A DNA stretch of 64,000 nucleotides from Vibrio campbellii CAIM 519 = NBRC 15631 = ATCC 25920 (GTDB lineage Bacteria > Pseudomonadota > Gammaproteobacteria > Enterobacterales > Vibrionaceae): NCBI RefSeq assembly GCF_002163755.1, contig NZ_CP015863.1:2170001-2234000 (forward strand). The letters are read 5' to 3'. Numbering within the stretch: the first letter of the stretch is position 1; each line of letters begins with the position of its first letter. This document shows, piece by piece, positions 54,218 through 63,916 of this stretch. A program made the translations under genes and the position numbers. The notes under the pieces are model-generated. The model ran no database searches. It was given only the letters and a program-made list of their open reading frames with translations, and had not been told where the DNA came from.

Positions 54218-55648
54218 TTAGCCGTGGTTACGAATCCACTCATCCATTTCAGTTTTCAGGTTGTCAGACTTAGTACCGAAGATAGCCTGAACACCACCTG
54301 CTACAACTACAACACCAGCAGCGCCTAGTTGTTTTAGCTTGTCTTGGTCAACTGCAGCTGTGTCAGCTACTGCTACACGTAGACGAGTGATACATGCGTC
54401 TAGACCAGTGATGTTTGCTTTGCCGCCGAATGCTGCAACAAGCTCACCTGCCATGTCAGAACCAGAAGTTGCAGCAGCTTCTTCAGATTCGTCTTCACGA
54501 CCTGGAGTTTTAAGATCAAGAGCAGTGATTACTGTGCGGAATACTACGTAGTAGATTACTGCGTAAACTAGACCAACAGCTACCATCAGCCCCATCTTCT
54601 GAGCGTGACCAGATAGAACTAGGAAGTCGATCAGACCGTGTGAGAATGATGTACCGTGTACAAAGCCTAGCGTGTTAGCAACAACATACGCAGAACCAGC
54701 AAGTAGAGCGTGGATACCGTATAGTAGTGGAGCAACGAATAGGAATGAGAATTCGATTGGCTCGGTAATACCAGTTAGGAATGAAGTCAGAGCAGCCGAC
54801 GCCATGATACCCATTACTTTCGCGCGGTTTTCAGGTTTAGCACAGTGAGCAATTGCGATTGCTGCAGCTGGTAGACCGAACATCTTGAACATGTAACCAC
54901 CCGCTAGCTGACCAAAGCCATTACCAGCAGCACGAGAAGCTTCATCAGCAACTAGGTAACAAGTTAGTACGCCGTTTTGCGTTTCACCAGCAGCGTTCAC
55001 ACAAGTACCTGCTTCGAAGAAGAATGGTACGTTCCATACGTGGTGTAGACCGAATGGGATTAGAGAACGCTCAACTACGCCGTAGATACCGAAAGCAAGT
55101 TGTGGGTTTTGGTGTGCAGCCCAGTCAGAGAATGCAGAGATTGCACCGCCGATTGGTGGCCATACGAAAGAAAGAACAACTGCAAGGAAGATCGCAGCGA
55201 AACCAGTGATGATTGGCACTGCACGCTTACCAGCGAAGAAGCCAAGGTACTCTGGAAGTTGGATTTTGAAGAAACGGTTGAATGCCCAAGCAGCAACACC
55301 ACCGACAAGGATACCACCTAGTACACCTGTGTCGATTTTCTCAACGCCCATGATGCCAGCCATAACGCCTAGCGTTGCTGTCATGATGCCGTAACCAACG
55401 ATAGCAGCTAGACCAGCTACACCGTCGTTGTTCGTGAAGCCTAGAGCTACACCAACAGCAAATAGAAGTGCCATTTGGCCGAATACTGAACCACCGGCTT
55501 GTTCCATTAGGTTAGATACAACCTCTGGAATGAAGCTTAGGTGGGCAGCACCAACACCTAGTAGGATACCTGCGACTGGCAACACTGATACTGGTAGCAT
55601 CAGAGCTTTACCAACTTTTTGCAGGCTTGCAAAAAGGTTCTTAAACAT
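54218..55648 (-). CDS. ptsG: PTS glucose-specific permease EIICB
   Basis: Imports and phosphorylates glucose using EIIA-Glc. The 476-residue protein has an EIIC membrane domain (about 1-370; with GFTNNDGVAGLAAIVGYG, FGLHHVWNVPFF and GITEPIEFSFLFVAP containing the substrate Glu) and an EIIB domain (about 395-476) with the phospho-Cys in NITGLDACITRLRVAV. AGGAGCAT precedes the ATG. A palindrome resembling an Mlc site lies about 300 bp upstream. Confidence 0.95.
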   Translation of the reverse strand: MFKNLFASLQKVGKALMLPVSVLPVAGILLGVGAAHLSFIPEVVSNLMEQAGGSVFGQMALLFAVGVALGFTNNDGVAGLAAIVGYGIMTATLGVMAGIMGVEKIDTGVLGGILVGGVAAWAFNRFFKIQLPEYLGFFAGKRAVPIITGFAAIFLAVVLSFVWPPIGGAISAFSDWAAHQNPQLAFGIYGVVERSLIPFGLHHVWNVPFFFEAGTCVNAAGETQNGVLTCYLVADEASRAAGNGFGQLAGGYMFKMFGLPAAAIAIAHCAKPENRAKVMGIMASAALTSFLTGITEPIEFSFLFVAPLLYGIHALLAGSAYVVANTLGFVHGTSFSHGLIDFLVLSGHAQKMGLMVAVGLVYAVIYYVVFRTVITALDLKTPGREDESEEAAATSGSDMAGELVAAFGGKANITGLDACITRLRVAVADTAAVDQDKLKQLGAAGVVVVAGGVQAIFGTKSDNLKTEMDEWIRNHG

Positions 55649-55947
55649 GTTTATGCTCCTGATAAATTATAAGTATTATTTGGGCACTAACGGCACACCC
55701 CCGTAGCCTAAATGTTAGCACCCAATGAAAATGTAACCACACGAGGCATTATATTTTCCGGCTCTAAATATATATTGATGACCCTCAAACTTTCCACACA
55801 GTTACGAAATTTAGTTTCAAAACAAGTCTTGGATCACACCGAAAAACAGCCAATGAAAAGGTTTGCATTAAACTTATATTACTGTTTTATAAAGATTTTA
55901 TTATCTATATAATTAATTTTAAGGCGTAAATAAAATAAAGGCTGATG

Positions 55948-55968
55948 TTATTTTTAGTAACAAAATTA
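55948..55968. promoter_or_regulatory. Candidate Mlc operator upstream of ptsG
   Basis: A 21-bp near-palindrome with arms TTATTTT and AAAATTA (6 of 7 complementary) around TTAGTAAC-type centre. Mlc sites on E. coli ptsG have the same A/T arms. An Mlc-like gene is in this window (34908-36125). Confidence 0.4.
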
Positions 55969-56049
55969 CATTTGATGAATTTGAATGCGCTTAAATCAAC
56001 AAATTTAGTAAACATTAAACCAAATGATCTTTTTGGCGTATTTCTAAAC

Positions 56050-56075
56050 AAAAAAGGGGCTTTCGCCCCTTTTTA
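56050..56075. terminator. tatD terminator
   Basis: AAAAAAGGGGC pairs with GCCCCTTTTT around TTTC, 18 bp after the tatD stop. Confidence 0.88.
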
Positions 56076-56092
56076 AACCGTTTCTTGATTTT

Positions 56093-56860
56093 TCATCGCA
56101 AAAAAAGATTTTGGAAGTTTTCGGTGGTTTTTTGCCCGACTTCAGATAATGAACACCCTTTTAGCTGTGCAATGTAAGCCGCAACTTCCACTACAAAGGC
56201 TGGCTGGTTCTCTTTTCCGCGGTGCGGAACGGGCGCAAGATATGGTGAGTCAGTCTCTATAAGCAACTTTTCAAGGGGCAAAGCTTTTACAACTTCCTTC
56301 AATTCTGTTGCTTGACGGAAGGTCACAATACCCGAAATTGAGATGTAGAAACCTAAATCAAGCGCCGCTTCTGCAAAAGCTAGATCTTCAGTAAAGCAGT
56401 GGATCACACCACCACATTTTTCTGCACCTCCATTGCGTAGAATTTCTAATGTATCTTCGCGCGCATTGCGGGTATGGATGATAAGTGGTTTGTTCAACTC
56501 TACCGCTAAATCAACTTGCTGTTCAAAACGCTTTTGTTGTAACGCTGCCATCTCTGGCTTGTAATGGTAGTCAAGGCCTGTCTCCCCAATCGCAACGACT
56601 TTATTGTGAGAAGCATGCTGGCGTAACACCTCCATCGAGAAGTCACTTTCTACATCGAGAGGATGGACACCACAAGACGCGTAGACATTTTCATACGGCG
56701 TGATCAGTTCCAGCATTTTAGGGAAGGAATCCAGCGTAACGCCCACAGATAAAAGCTCTGTTACGTTCGCTTGTTTTGCTTTGTTAATAACGTCTTCAAC
56801 ATTGATGTGAAGATCATCGTAATTCAATTTGTCTAAATGACAGTGAGAATCTACGAACAT
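56093..56860 (-). CDS. TatD-family metal-dependent hydrolase (YcfH)
   Basis: Cytosolic metal-dependent deoxyribonuclease-like TIM-barrel hydrolase, 255 residues. The metal ligands are in DSHCHLDKL (His6, His8), GETGLDY (Glu about 93), IIHTRNA (His about 128), HCFTED and the final Asp in IETDSPYLAP. It overlaps the holB stop by 10 bp, as in other gammaproteobacteria. Substrate by family: DNA ends or D-Tyr-tRNA-like; not claimed. Confidence 0.93.
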   Translation of the reverse strand: MFVDSHCHLDKLNYDDLHINVEDVINKAKQANVTELLSVGVTLDSFPKMLELITPYENVYASCGVHPLDVESDFSMEVLRQHASHNKVVAIGETGLDYHYKPEMAALQQKRFEQQVDLAVELNKPLIIHTRNAREDTLEILRNGGAEKCGGVIHCFTEDLAFAEAALDLGFYISISGIVTFRQATELKEVVKALPLEKLLIETDSPYLAPVPHRGKENQPAFVVEVAAYIAQLKGCSLSEVGQKTTENFQNLFLR

Positions 56861-57813
56861 AATGCCTCTCGTGATTCAATTAACCAATTCATTGATAGTA
56901 GCTCAAGGTTCAAGCCCGGGAAGGTTTGCATTTGAGCCTTTAACTCGAGTAATTTTTGTGCTGCTGAGTATAAACCGTTGTAGTTGTTCGGTTGAAACTT
57001 GTCAGCCCCTGGCAACTGGTCTGCCTCAGCCACACCAAATTGCGCTTTCTGTGCATCAGTTAATAAGTACCAAGCCCAATCCAACGCTTTATCTGGGTTC
57101 TTGGCCATCAAAGACGCACATTGGAACACATCAGAAACAGGAGAAGACAAAGCCTCAATCAAACTGCGCTCAAATGCCTGGTACTCATCAAGCTCGCCAC
57201 TTTTTACTGCTTCTAGTGTGTTAATTGGGGAGCCCATGTTCAGCTTAAGCGCGTAAGCTGGCACTTTCAAAGAACCCTGCTCGCTCATCCAACTCATCGC
57301 TTGTTCTGTCGAAGGTGGCGTCACAACCCACTGCTGACAACGGCTTTGGATGGTTGGGAGTAATCGTTCTTGGTTATGCGTGACAAGCAAGAACAAGCAC
57401 TTTTGCCCTGGTTCTTCGAGTGTTTTGAGCAACGCGTTCGACGCTGATTCGTTCATCGCATCCGCAGGTTCAATGATAAACAAACGATAGCCATTTAGCT
57501 GAGATGATTCATGCGCAAGACGATTGCATGCTCGAATCTGGTCAACGGTAATGGATTTCCCTTCCTTCTCTGGTTTGATCCAGTGTAAGTCAGGGTGGCT
57601 GTTCGATTGCGTTAGCTGACAGCCGTGGCAAAAACCACACGCTTCACTGGTGTAGTTTTGGCATAAAAGCGAATGACTAAAGAGTTCGACCAACTTCTCA
57701 ACGGCTAATCCTTGCGCACTTTGCAGCAGCAAGGCACCTGGAACTCTTTCGGAATCCAAACTTACTTTGAGGTTATCCCAAACGGGTTGTAACCATGGAA
57801 AGTCATTTAACAT
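56851..57813 (-). CDS. holB: DNA polymerase III delta' subunit
   Basis: Clamp-loader subunit of the replicative polymerase, 320 residues. The AAA-like domain lacks a working P-loop (PGALLLQSAQGLAVEKLV, as usual for delta'), carries a zinc site CQNYTSEACGFCHGCQL (about 52-68), the SNALLKTLEEPG helix (about 124-135) and the sensor LLPTIQSRCQ. Length matches the family. It follows tmk in the same direction. Confidence 0.93.
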   Translation of the reverse strand: MLNDFPWLQPVWDNLKVSLDSERVPGALLLQSAQGLAVEKLVELFSHSLLCQNYTSEACGFCHGCQLTQSNSHPDLHWIKPEKEGKSITVDQIRACNRLAHESSQLNGYRLFIIEPADAMNESASNALLKTLEEPGQKCLFLLVTHNQERLLPTIQSRCQQWVVTPPSTEQAMSWMSEQGSLKVPAYALKLNMGSPINTLEAVKSGELDEYQAFERSLIEALSSPVSDVFQCASLMAKNPDKALDWAWYLLTDAQKAQFGVAEADQLPGADKFQPNNYNGLYSAAQKLLELKAQMQTFPGLNLELLSMNWLIESREALCS

Positions 57814-57837
57814 GAATTACCTCAATCCACACTCTGC

Positions 57838-58470
57838 TTACTGTGCTGCTAGCCATTCATTGAGCGCAGCTTTGATATCTTGTGCCACGTCTTCAATCGA
57901 CTGTTCTGCGTTGATAATTACGATAGAGTCATCTGCGTTCGCAAGCTCCAAGTAACGCTCACGGGTACGCTCAAAGAAGCTGATGTCCATTTTTTCGATG
58001 CGGTCTAGTTCACCACGGCCACGTGCACGCTCAAGACCAATACGCGGATCGATATCCATGTACAATGTGAAAGCAGGCTTAAACTCACCTAGCGTTGTAT
58101 CGCGTAGGTTCTTCATCAGTGATGCATCGATCTGGCGGCCACCACCTTGGTAAGCTTGAGAGGACAAATCATGACGGTCACCCACCACCCATTGGTCGTT
58201 TGCTAGTGCTGGTTTAATCACGTTCTCAACTAACTGAACACGCGCGGCGTAAAGCAAAAGCAGCTCTGTCATGTCTTTCAGGTCTTCGCCTTCGTGCTCT
58301 TCTTTGACTAGCGCACGCATTTTCTCTGCGAGTGGCGTACCACCCGGCTCACGCGTATTGACGATATTTTCGATACCCGCAGCCTTAAGTGTGTCTAAAA
58401 CAGTTTTAATCGCAGTACTTTTACCCGCGCCTTCTAGGCCCTCAACGACAATAAAGTTTGCTTTCATCAT
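57838..58470 (-). CDS. tmk: Thymidylate kinase
   Basis: Phosphorylates dTMP to dTDP. The 210-residue protein has the P-loop EGLEGAGKST (about 10-19), the DR motif VVGDRHDLSSQAYQGGGR (about 95-112) and the lid RARGRGELDR typical of the class II (E. coli-type) enzyme. ATG at 58470 overlaps the mltG stop as ATGA. Confidence 0.95.
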   Translation of the reverse strand: MMKANFIVVEGLEGAGKSTAIKTVLDTLKAAGIENIVNTREPGGTPLAEKMRALVKEEHEGEDLKDMTELLLLYAARVQLVENVIKPALANDQWVVGDRHDLSSQAYQGGGRQIDASLMKNLRDTTLGEFKPAFTLYMDIDPRIGLERARGRGELDRIEKMDISFFERTRERYLELANADDSIVIINAEQSIEDVAQDIKAALNEWLAAQ

Positions 58471-59483
58471 TTGTTCTTTCTTAGTTCTCTTAAATAGGCA
58501 CGTACAGCACGGTTGTGCTCAGCAAGGGATTTCGAAAACACGTGTCCGCCATTTCCACTTGCTACGAAATATAGATAATTGCTGTTTTCTGGGTTTAAAG
58601 CAGCTTCAATCGACGCTTCACCTGCCATAGCGATAGGCGTTGGCGGCAAACCATTGATTGTGTATGTGTTGTATGGCGTTGGTGTACGCAAATCTTTTTT
58701 ACGGATATTACCATCATACGCATCACCCATACCGTAGATAACGGTCGGATCCGTTTGCAGACGCATACGTTTATTGAGACGGTTAACAAAGACTGATGCG
58801 ACACGTTCACGCTCAGCATCAATTGCCGTTTCTTTCTCAATAATAGAAGCAAGGATCAGCGCTTCGTATTTATCTTTCAGTGGTAACTTGTCCTGACGTC
58901 CTTCCCATTGTTCATCAAGGATCTTATTTAGCTTGCTGTGTGCACGCTCTAAGATCTGACTTTCACTTGCGCCAGCAGTGTAATGGTAAGTCTCCGCAAG
59001 GAATAAACCTTCAAGCTTATCACGTTCAATACCTAGCTTCTCTGCCATCTCTTTTTCAGACAGTCCAGTTAAGTCATGTTTTACATAAGGCGCAACGCTT
59101 AGCTGTTCAACCCACTGAGAGAAACGGCTACCTTCAACAAAAGTAATCGCAAACTGATGTTCTTTACCTGTGTTTAGTTGCTCTAGCGTCTCGTATAAAG
59201 AAACATTCGGCTCAAGTTGGTAAGTGCCTGCTCGCACTTGAAGAAGCTCTGGGTAAAGGTGAGGCATTAAGCGAGTGTAATCAGAGGCTTCAATAATATT
59301 GTCTTTCACCAAATCACGCATGACACGGTGAAAGCTAGTACCATTTTCAACGGTAAACAGTTGTGGCTGCTCTATTAGAATTGGCGAGTTAACGTATTGC
59401 TTAGTCTGTGAAACAACGTAAAAAACACCAGCTGCACCAATAACGGCAATCAGTACAACAAAAGCAAACAGTTTTTTAATCAC
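58467..59483 (-). CDS. mltG: Endolytic murein transglycosylase
   Basis: Inner-membrane lytic transglycosylase that cuts nascent glycan strands and may set their length. The 338-residue protein has an N-terminal membrane helix (about 7-24), a LysM-like region and the YceG catalytic domain with IIEKETAIDAERERVASVFVNRL (about 214-237, catalytic Glu in IIEKE) and TDPTVIYGMGD. It starts with GTG at 59483, overlapping the pabC stop as GTGA, with AAGGG upstream. Confidence 0.94.
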   Translation of the reverse strand: MIKKLFAFVVLIAVIGAAGVFYVVSQTKQYVNSPILIEQPQLFTVENGTSFHRVMRDLVKDNIIEASDYTRLMPHLYPELLQVRAGTYQLEPNVSLYETLEQLNTGKEHQFAITFVEGSRFSQWVEQLSVAPYVKHDLTGLSEKEMAEKLGIERDKLEGLFLAETYHYTAGASESQILERAHSKLNKILDEQWEGRQDKLPLKDKYEALILASIIEKETAIDAERERVASVFVNRLNKRMRLQTDPTVIYGMGDAYDGNIRKKDLRTPTPYNTYTINGLPPTPIAMAGEASIEAALNPENSNYLYFVASGNGGHVFSKSLAEHNRAVRAYLRELRKNK

Positions 59484-60295
59484 GAATTTAGATTCCCTTG
59501 AAGTCGTCGTGTCAATTTTCCAATTGGAAATTCAATCTTGTTATCTGGTGTTGAAATACCGCAAACTGGCGCGACACCCAATAATGAGTTACACATCCAC
59601 ACCTCTTCTGCATCAAGCAAATCAGCCAGTGTGAACTCGGCTACCTGCACTGGGTAACCTTCAGCTTGGAATAATTCCAATACCTGACGGCGCATTACGC
59701 CAGCCACACCAGACAAATTCAACTCCGGTGTGTAAACCTTCTTATCATTAACCCAAAAAAGGTTTGCCATTGTAGTTTCAATGACATGATTTTGCACATT
59801 TAACGTCACAGCATCGGCAAATTCAGAATCATCAATTTCTGCCTTTGCGAGAACCTGCTCTAGCCGGTTGTTGTGCTTATGGCCAGCAAGGAGTGGTTGA
59901 ATACCTAAGCGAGTTTCGCAAACCCCTAGCTGCACGCCATTTTCTTGCCATAAAGAGTAATGAGAAGGGAACGCAAAATTCGAAATAGTCACTACTGGCC
60001 CTTCAATACCACTGGGACTATACCCTCGCCCTCCAGTGCCACGACTGATATGAATTTTGATTCCAGCAAGCTCGTCACTCAAGACCGCTTTCATTACCCA
60101 ATCGAACACTTGGCTCCAATCAGGAAAAGGGATGTGTAATGTTTTTAGGCACGCTTCCATTCGCTCAATATGCGCTTGCCAGAGCTCCAACCGACCGTGC
60201 TTAGTTTTGATGGTGGTGAAGCAGCCATCCCCATATTGAAACGAGCGGTCACCAAGCGGAACATGCGTTTGTGGAAGTCCATTTACCCAGAACAT
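59480..60295 (-). CDS. pabC: Aminodeoxychorismate lyase
   Basis: PLP enzyme that makes p-aminobenzoate for folate. The 271-residue class IV aminotransferase fold shows RSFQYGDGCFTTI (about 18-30), the PLP Lys in AGIKIHISRGTGGRG / LAGHKHNNRLEQVLAK (about 137-153) and TTMANLFWV with the C-terminal EEVWMCNSLLGVAPV. AAAGGATAT precedes the ATG. It sits between fabF and mltG, the conserved order. Confidence 0.94.
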   Translation of the reverse strand: MFWVNGLPQTHVPLGDRSFQYGDGCFTTIKTKHGRLELWQAHIERMEACLKTLHIPFPDWSQVFDWVMKAVLSDELAGIKIHISRGTGGRGYSPSGIEGPVVTISNFAFPSHYSLWQENGVQLGVCETRLGIQPLLAGHKHNNRLEQVLAKAEIDDSEFADAVTLNVQNHVIETTMANLFWVNDKKVYTPELNLSGVAGVMRRQVLELFQAEGYPVQVAEFTLADLLDAEEVWMCNSLLGVAPVCGISTPDNKIEFPIGKLTRRLQGNLNS

Positions 60296-60331
60296 TCAGA
60301 TATCCTTTGTTTTCTGATCGACAAATAAAAC

Positions 60332-60363
60332 AAAACGGCTCAATGCTAAGCATCGAGCCGTTA
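60332..60363 (-). terminator. fabF terminator
   Basis: On the minus strand AACGGCTCGATGCTTAG pairs with CTAAGCATTGAGCCGTT-like arm (AACGGCTC/GAGCCGTT core), followed by TTGTTTTATTT. Confidence 0.82.
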
Positions 60364-60403
60364 GAATACAAGTATCGCTACTCTAAAACAGTGTTAGAGA
60401 TTT

Positions 60404-61651
60404 TTACTCAGCGAATTTTTTGAATACTAGCGAACCGTTCGTACCGCCGAAGCCAAACGAGTTACAGATTGCGTATTCCATATTAACTTCGCGCGCAGTA
60501 TGCGGAACAAGATCGATATCTAGGCCTTCTTCAGGATCATCTAGGTTGATCGTTGGGGGAACGATTTGGTCAACTAGAGACATCACTGTAATGATAGCTT
60601 CAACAGAACCTGCAGCACCTAGAAGGTGACCAGTCATAGATTTAGTTGAAGATACTAATACTTGTTTAGAGCCTTCTTCACCAAGAGCACGTTTCACGCC
60701 CTTGATCTCAGCAACATCACCAGCAGGCGTCGATGTACCGTGAGCGTTCACGTAACCAACTTGAGTGCCTGTGATGTCTGCATCACGCATCGCCGCTTCC
60801 ATTGCTAGAGCGCCACCTGAACCATCTTCACTTGGAGAAGTCATGTGGTAAGCGTCGCCAGACATACCAAAGCCAACTAGCTCTGCGTAGATCTTAGCGC
60901 CACGTGCTTTTGCGTGCTCGTATTCTTCAAGAACCATCATGCCCGCACCGTCACCAAGAACAAAGCCATCACGGCCCTTATCCCATGGACGAGACGCTTT
61001 TTGAGGCTCATCGTTACGAGTTGAAAGTGCTTTCGCTGCACCGAAACCAGCCATACCTAGTGGTGTAGATGCTTTCTCTGAACCACCAGCAACCATCGCC
61101 TCAGCATCACCGTATGCAATCATACGCGCTGCGTGGCCGATATTGTGTAGACCTGTAGTACATGCCGTAGAAATCGCGATGTTTGGACCACGAAGACCAC
61201 GCATGATAGATAGGTTACCTGCAACCATGTTTACGATGGTCGAAGGAACAAAAAATGGGCTAACTTTGCGAGGACCTTTTTCAACAAGCGCTGTATGGCC
61301 TGTTTCGATTAGGTCTAGACCGCCGATGCCTGAGCCGATTGCTACACCAACTCGAGCTGCGTTTTCTTCGGTAATTTCTAAGCCAGAGTCATCCAGTGCT
61401 TGGATACCCGCTGCAATGCCGTACTGGATGAATAAATCCATTTTACGAGCATCTTTCTTAGACATGTACTCTGTGCAATCAAAATCTTTCACAAGACCAG
61501 CAAAACGAGTCGAGAAGTTCGTTGAATCGAAGTGTTCGATGTTCACGATACCGCTTTGACCTGCTAGCAGGGCTTTCCAAGATGATTCTACTGTGTTGCC
61601 TACCGGTGACAACATACCCATGCCTGTGACAACTACACGACGCTTGGACAC
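60404..61651 (-). CDS. fabF: 3-oxoacyl-ACP synthase II
   Basis: Condensing enzyme (KAS II) of fatty acid elongation. The 415-residue protein has the active-site Cys in ISTACTTGLHNIG (about 160-172), catalytic His in VNAHGTSTPAGD (about 303) and STKSMTGHLLGAAGS (about 337-351), and the C-terminal NSFGFGGTNGSLVF. It starts with GTG at 61651 preceded by CGGAG. It follows acpP with about 90 bp that include a hairpin. Confidence 0.96.
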   Translation of the reverse strand: MSKRRVVVTGMGMLSPVGNTVESSWKALLAGQSGIVNIEHFDSTNFSTRFAGLVKDFDCTEYMSKKDARKMDLFIQYGIAAGIQALDDSGLEITEENAARVGVAIGSGIGGLDLIETGHTALVEKGPRKVSPFFVPSTIVNMVAGNLSIMRGLRGPNIAISTACTTGLHNIGHAARMIAYGDAEAMVAGGSEKASTPLGMAGFGAAKALSTRNDEPQKASRPWDKGRDGFVLGDGAGMMVLEEYEHAKARGAKIYAELVGFGMSGDAYHMTSPSEDGSGGALAMEAAMRDADITGTQVGYVNAHGTSTPAGDVAEIKGVKRALGEEGSKQVLVSSTKSMTGHLLGAAGSVEAIITVMSLVDQIVPPTINLDDPEEGLDIDLVPHTAREVNMEYAICNSFGFGGTNGSLVFKKFAE

Positions 61652-61711
61652 GATATAATTCTCCGGGAATTGAATGTTTCTATGAGAGGATAGAAGAAGT
61701 TAGAAAGAACA

Positions 61712-61733
61712 CAGGCGGTCTAGGAGACCGCCT
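61712..61733 (-). terminator. Hairpin between acpP and fabF
   Basis: AGGCGGTCT pairs with AGACCGCCT around AGG, soon after acpP. The T-run is weak, so partial termination or processing that lets acpP be made in excess over fabF is likely (inference). Confidence 0.6.
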
Positions 61734-61744
61734 GGGAGAGATAA

Positions 61745-61978
61745 TTACTGAGCGCTGTTTACGTAGTCGATTGCAGCTTGAACAGTAGTGATTTTCTCAG
61801 CTTCTTCGTCAGGAATCTCAGTGTCGAATTCCTCTTCTAGAGCCATTACTAGCTCTACAGTGTCTAGAGAATCAGCACCTAGATCGTCAACGAATGAAGC
61901 TTCGTTTTTAACTTCTGCTTCGTCTACACCTAGCTGTTCAACAATGATTTTCTTTACGCGTTCTTCGATGTTGCTCAT
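61745..61978 (-). CDS. acpP: Acyl carrier protein
   Basis: Carrier of growing acyl chains via phosphopantetheine. The 77-residue acidic protein has the modified Ser in [19 protein letters not shown] (Ser37) and the usual four-helix pattern. AAAGGAAAAG precedes the ATG. Strong codon optimisation. Confidence 0.97.
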
Positions 61979-62223
61979 TTTTCTTTTCCTTTACAGATTT
62001 CGCCTAATGCGATGATTCCGTAGTTTATTCGAACTATTGAAAGTTGCAAGGGGGTCCTTGCTGGTCAAACCACAAAATTAGCGAATTTAACCGAATTTCA
62101 ATACATTTTTGACTTAAATCATGCACAAATGTTGCGCATGAGCATGACAACTTAATGACAGTTAACAGCAACTATAGGCTATTTTTCACAAAGTAAAGTA
62201 GCTTATTTTGCACGAACTGTGCA

Positions 62224-62961
62224 TTAAACCATGTACATGCCACCATTTACATGCAAAGTTTCACCAGTAATGTAAGCAGCCTCAGGTGAAGCTAGGAATA
62301 CAACTGCTGATGCAATTTCACGTGGGTCACCTAGACGACCTGCCGGCACGTTCGACAACGTTGCTGCACGTTGGTCATCATTTAGCGCCTTAGTCATGTC
62401 AGTTTCGATGAAACCAGGAGCCACTGTGTTAACCGTTACGCCACGAGAAGCGACTTCACGAGCCATTGATTTAGTGAAACCAATTACGCCTGCTTTCGCT
62501 GCTGCATAGTTCGTTTGACCAGCGTTACCCATAGTACCAACAACAGAACCGACGTTGATGATGCGACCTGCGCGTTTTTTCATCATACCGCGCAGAACCG
62601 CTTTAGACATGCGGTAGATTGGCGTTAGGTTTGTGTTGATGATGTCGTTCCACTCGTCATCTTTCATACGCATTAGTAGGTTATCGCGAGTGATACCTGC
62701 GTTGTTAACAAGAATATCGATTGCACCGAACTCATCGTTGATGGTTTTTAGGGTTGCTTCGATAGACTCAACGTCAGTTACGTTAAGTGCTAGACCTTTA
62801 CCGTTTTCACCTAGGTATTCGCTGATAGCCGCTGCGCCACCTTCAGAAGTCGCAGTACCAATTACCGTTGCACCGCGCTCAACAAGAAGCTCAGCAATCG
62901 CACGACCAATGCCACGGCTCGCGCCTGTCACTAGAGCGATCTTACCTTCTAGATTCATCAT
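62224..62961 (-). CDS. fabG: 3-oxoacyl-ACP reductase
   Basis: NADPH-dependent reductase of fatty acid synthesis. The 245-residue SDR protein has TGASRGIGRAIA (about 14-25), NNAGITRDNLLMRM (about 87-100), the catalytic Ser in VGSVVGTMGN and YAAAK (about 152-156), and the C-terminal ITGETLHVNGGMYMV. AAGGAAAAC precedes two adjacent ATG codons; either may be used. Confidence 0.96.
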   Translation of the reverse strand: MMNLEGKIALVTGASRGIGRAIAELLVERGATVIGTATSEGGAAAISEYLGENGKGLALNVTDVESIEATLKTINDEFGAIDILVNNAGITRDNLLMRMKDDEWNDIINTNLTPIYRMSKAVLRGMMKKRAGRIINVGSVVGTMGNAGQTNYAAAKAGVIGFTKSMAREVASRGVTVNTVAPGFIETDMTKALNDDQRAATLSNVPAGRLGDPREIASAVVFLASPEAAYITGETLHVNGGMYMV

Positions 62962-62992
62962 GTTGTGTTTTCCTTTTCTTATCGTGAACGAA

Positions 62993-63916
62993 TTACTTAG
63001 CGGCTTCTAGCGACGCTACGTCGTTAACAGCTGCTGCGCTTAGTGTTTTCACGATACGTTTAGTCAGACCTGTCAGTACTTTGCCAGGGCCAAGCTCAAG
63101 AAGATTTTCTACGCCTTGCTCGCTCATTAGTTGCACGCTCTCAGTCCAACGAACTGGGCTGTGAAGTTGACGAACAAGTGCGTCTTTGATTTTTGCAGGA
63201 TCCGTTTCTGCTGCCACATCAACGTTGTTGATAACAGGAAGTTGTGGTGCGTTGAACTCGATAGATTCTAGCGCAACCGCTAGTTTCTCTGCTGCTGGTT
63301 TCATTAGTGCACAGTGTGAAGGCACTGAAACAGGAAGAGGAAGTGCACGTTTTGCACCCGCTTCTTTACATAGTGCGCCCGCGCGCTCTACTGCGTCTTT
63401 GCTACCTGCGATAACAACTTGGCCAGGTGAGTTGAAGTTTACTGGAGAAACGACTTCACCTTGTGCTGCTTCTTCACAAGCTTTTGCAATCGCTTCATCA
63501 TTTAGACCGATGATCGCGTACATTGCGCCAGTACCTGCTGGTACGGCTTCTTGCATAAGTTGACCACGTAGCTCAACCAGCTTGATTGCTTCTTTAAAGT
63601 CAATCACGCCAGCACATACTAGTGCTGAGTACTCACCTAGGCTGTGACCCGCTAGGTTTGCTGGTTGCTCAAGACCAAGCTCTTGCCATACGCGCCAGAT
63701 AGCAACAGATGAAGCTAGCAATGCAGGCTGTGTACGGAAAGTTTGGTTTAGATCTTCTGCAGGTCCATTTTGAACAAGCGCCCATAGGTCGTAACCTAGT
63801 GCGTCAGATGCTTCTGCAAATGTTTGTTTTACTACGTCATATTGTTCGCCTAGATCAGCAAGCATACCTACAGCTTGTGAACCTTGGCCTGGAAATACGA
63901 TAGCAAACTTGCTCAT
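62993..63916 (-). CDS. fabD: Malonyl-CoA:ACP transacylase
   Basis: Loads malonyl groups onto ACP. From ATG 63916 (AAAGGAAAAC upstream) the protein has 307 residues: FPGQGSQAVGM at the start, nucleophile Ser in AGHSLGEYSALV (about 90-101), catalytic His in VSVPSHCALM (about 200) and NNVDV. An upstream in-frame start at 63967 would add 17 unlike residues and is rejected. fabH is expected just beyond the right edge. Confidence 0.96.
   Translation of the reverse strand: MSKFAIVFPGQGSQAVGMLADLGEQYDVVKQTFAEASDALGYDLWALVQNGPAEDLNQTFRTQPALLASSVAIWRVWQELGLEQPANLAGHSLGEYSALVCAGVIDFKEAIKLVELRGQLMQEAVPAGTGAMYAIIGLNDEAIAKACEEAAQGEVVSPVNFNSPGQVVIAGSKDAVERAGALCKEAGAKRALPLPVSVPSHCALMKPAAEKLAVALESIEFNAPQLPVINNVDVAAETDPAKIKDALVRQLHSPVRWTESVQLMSEQGVENLLELGPGKVLTGLTKRIVKTLSAAAVNDVASLEAAK

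Larger units (their letters stand above)
55649..56092. other. Promoter region of ptsG
   Basis: About 440 bp without a gene, AT-rich, between tatD and ptsG. It holds the candidate Mlc site (55948-55968) and the tatD terminator (56050-56075); otherwise long leader sequence for ptsG. Confidence 0.6.
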
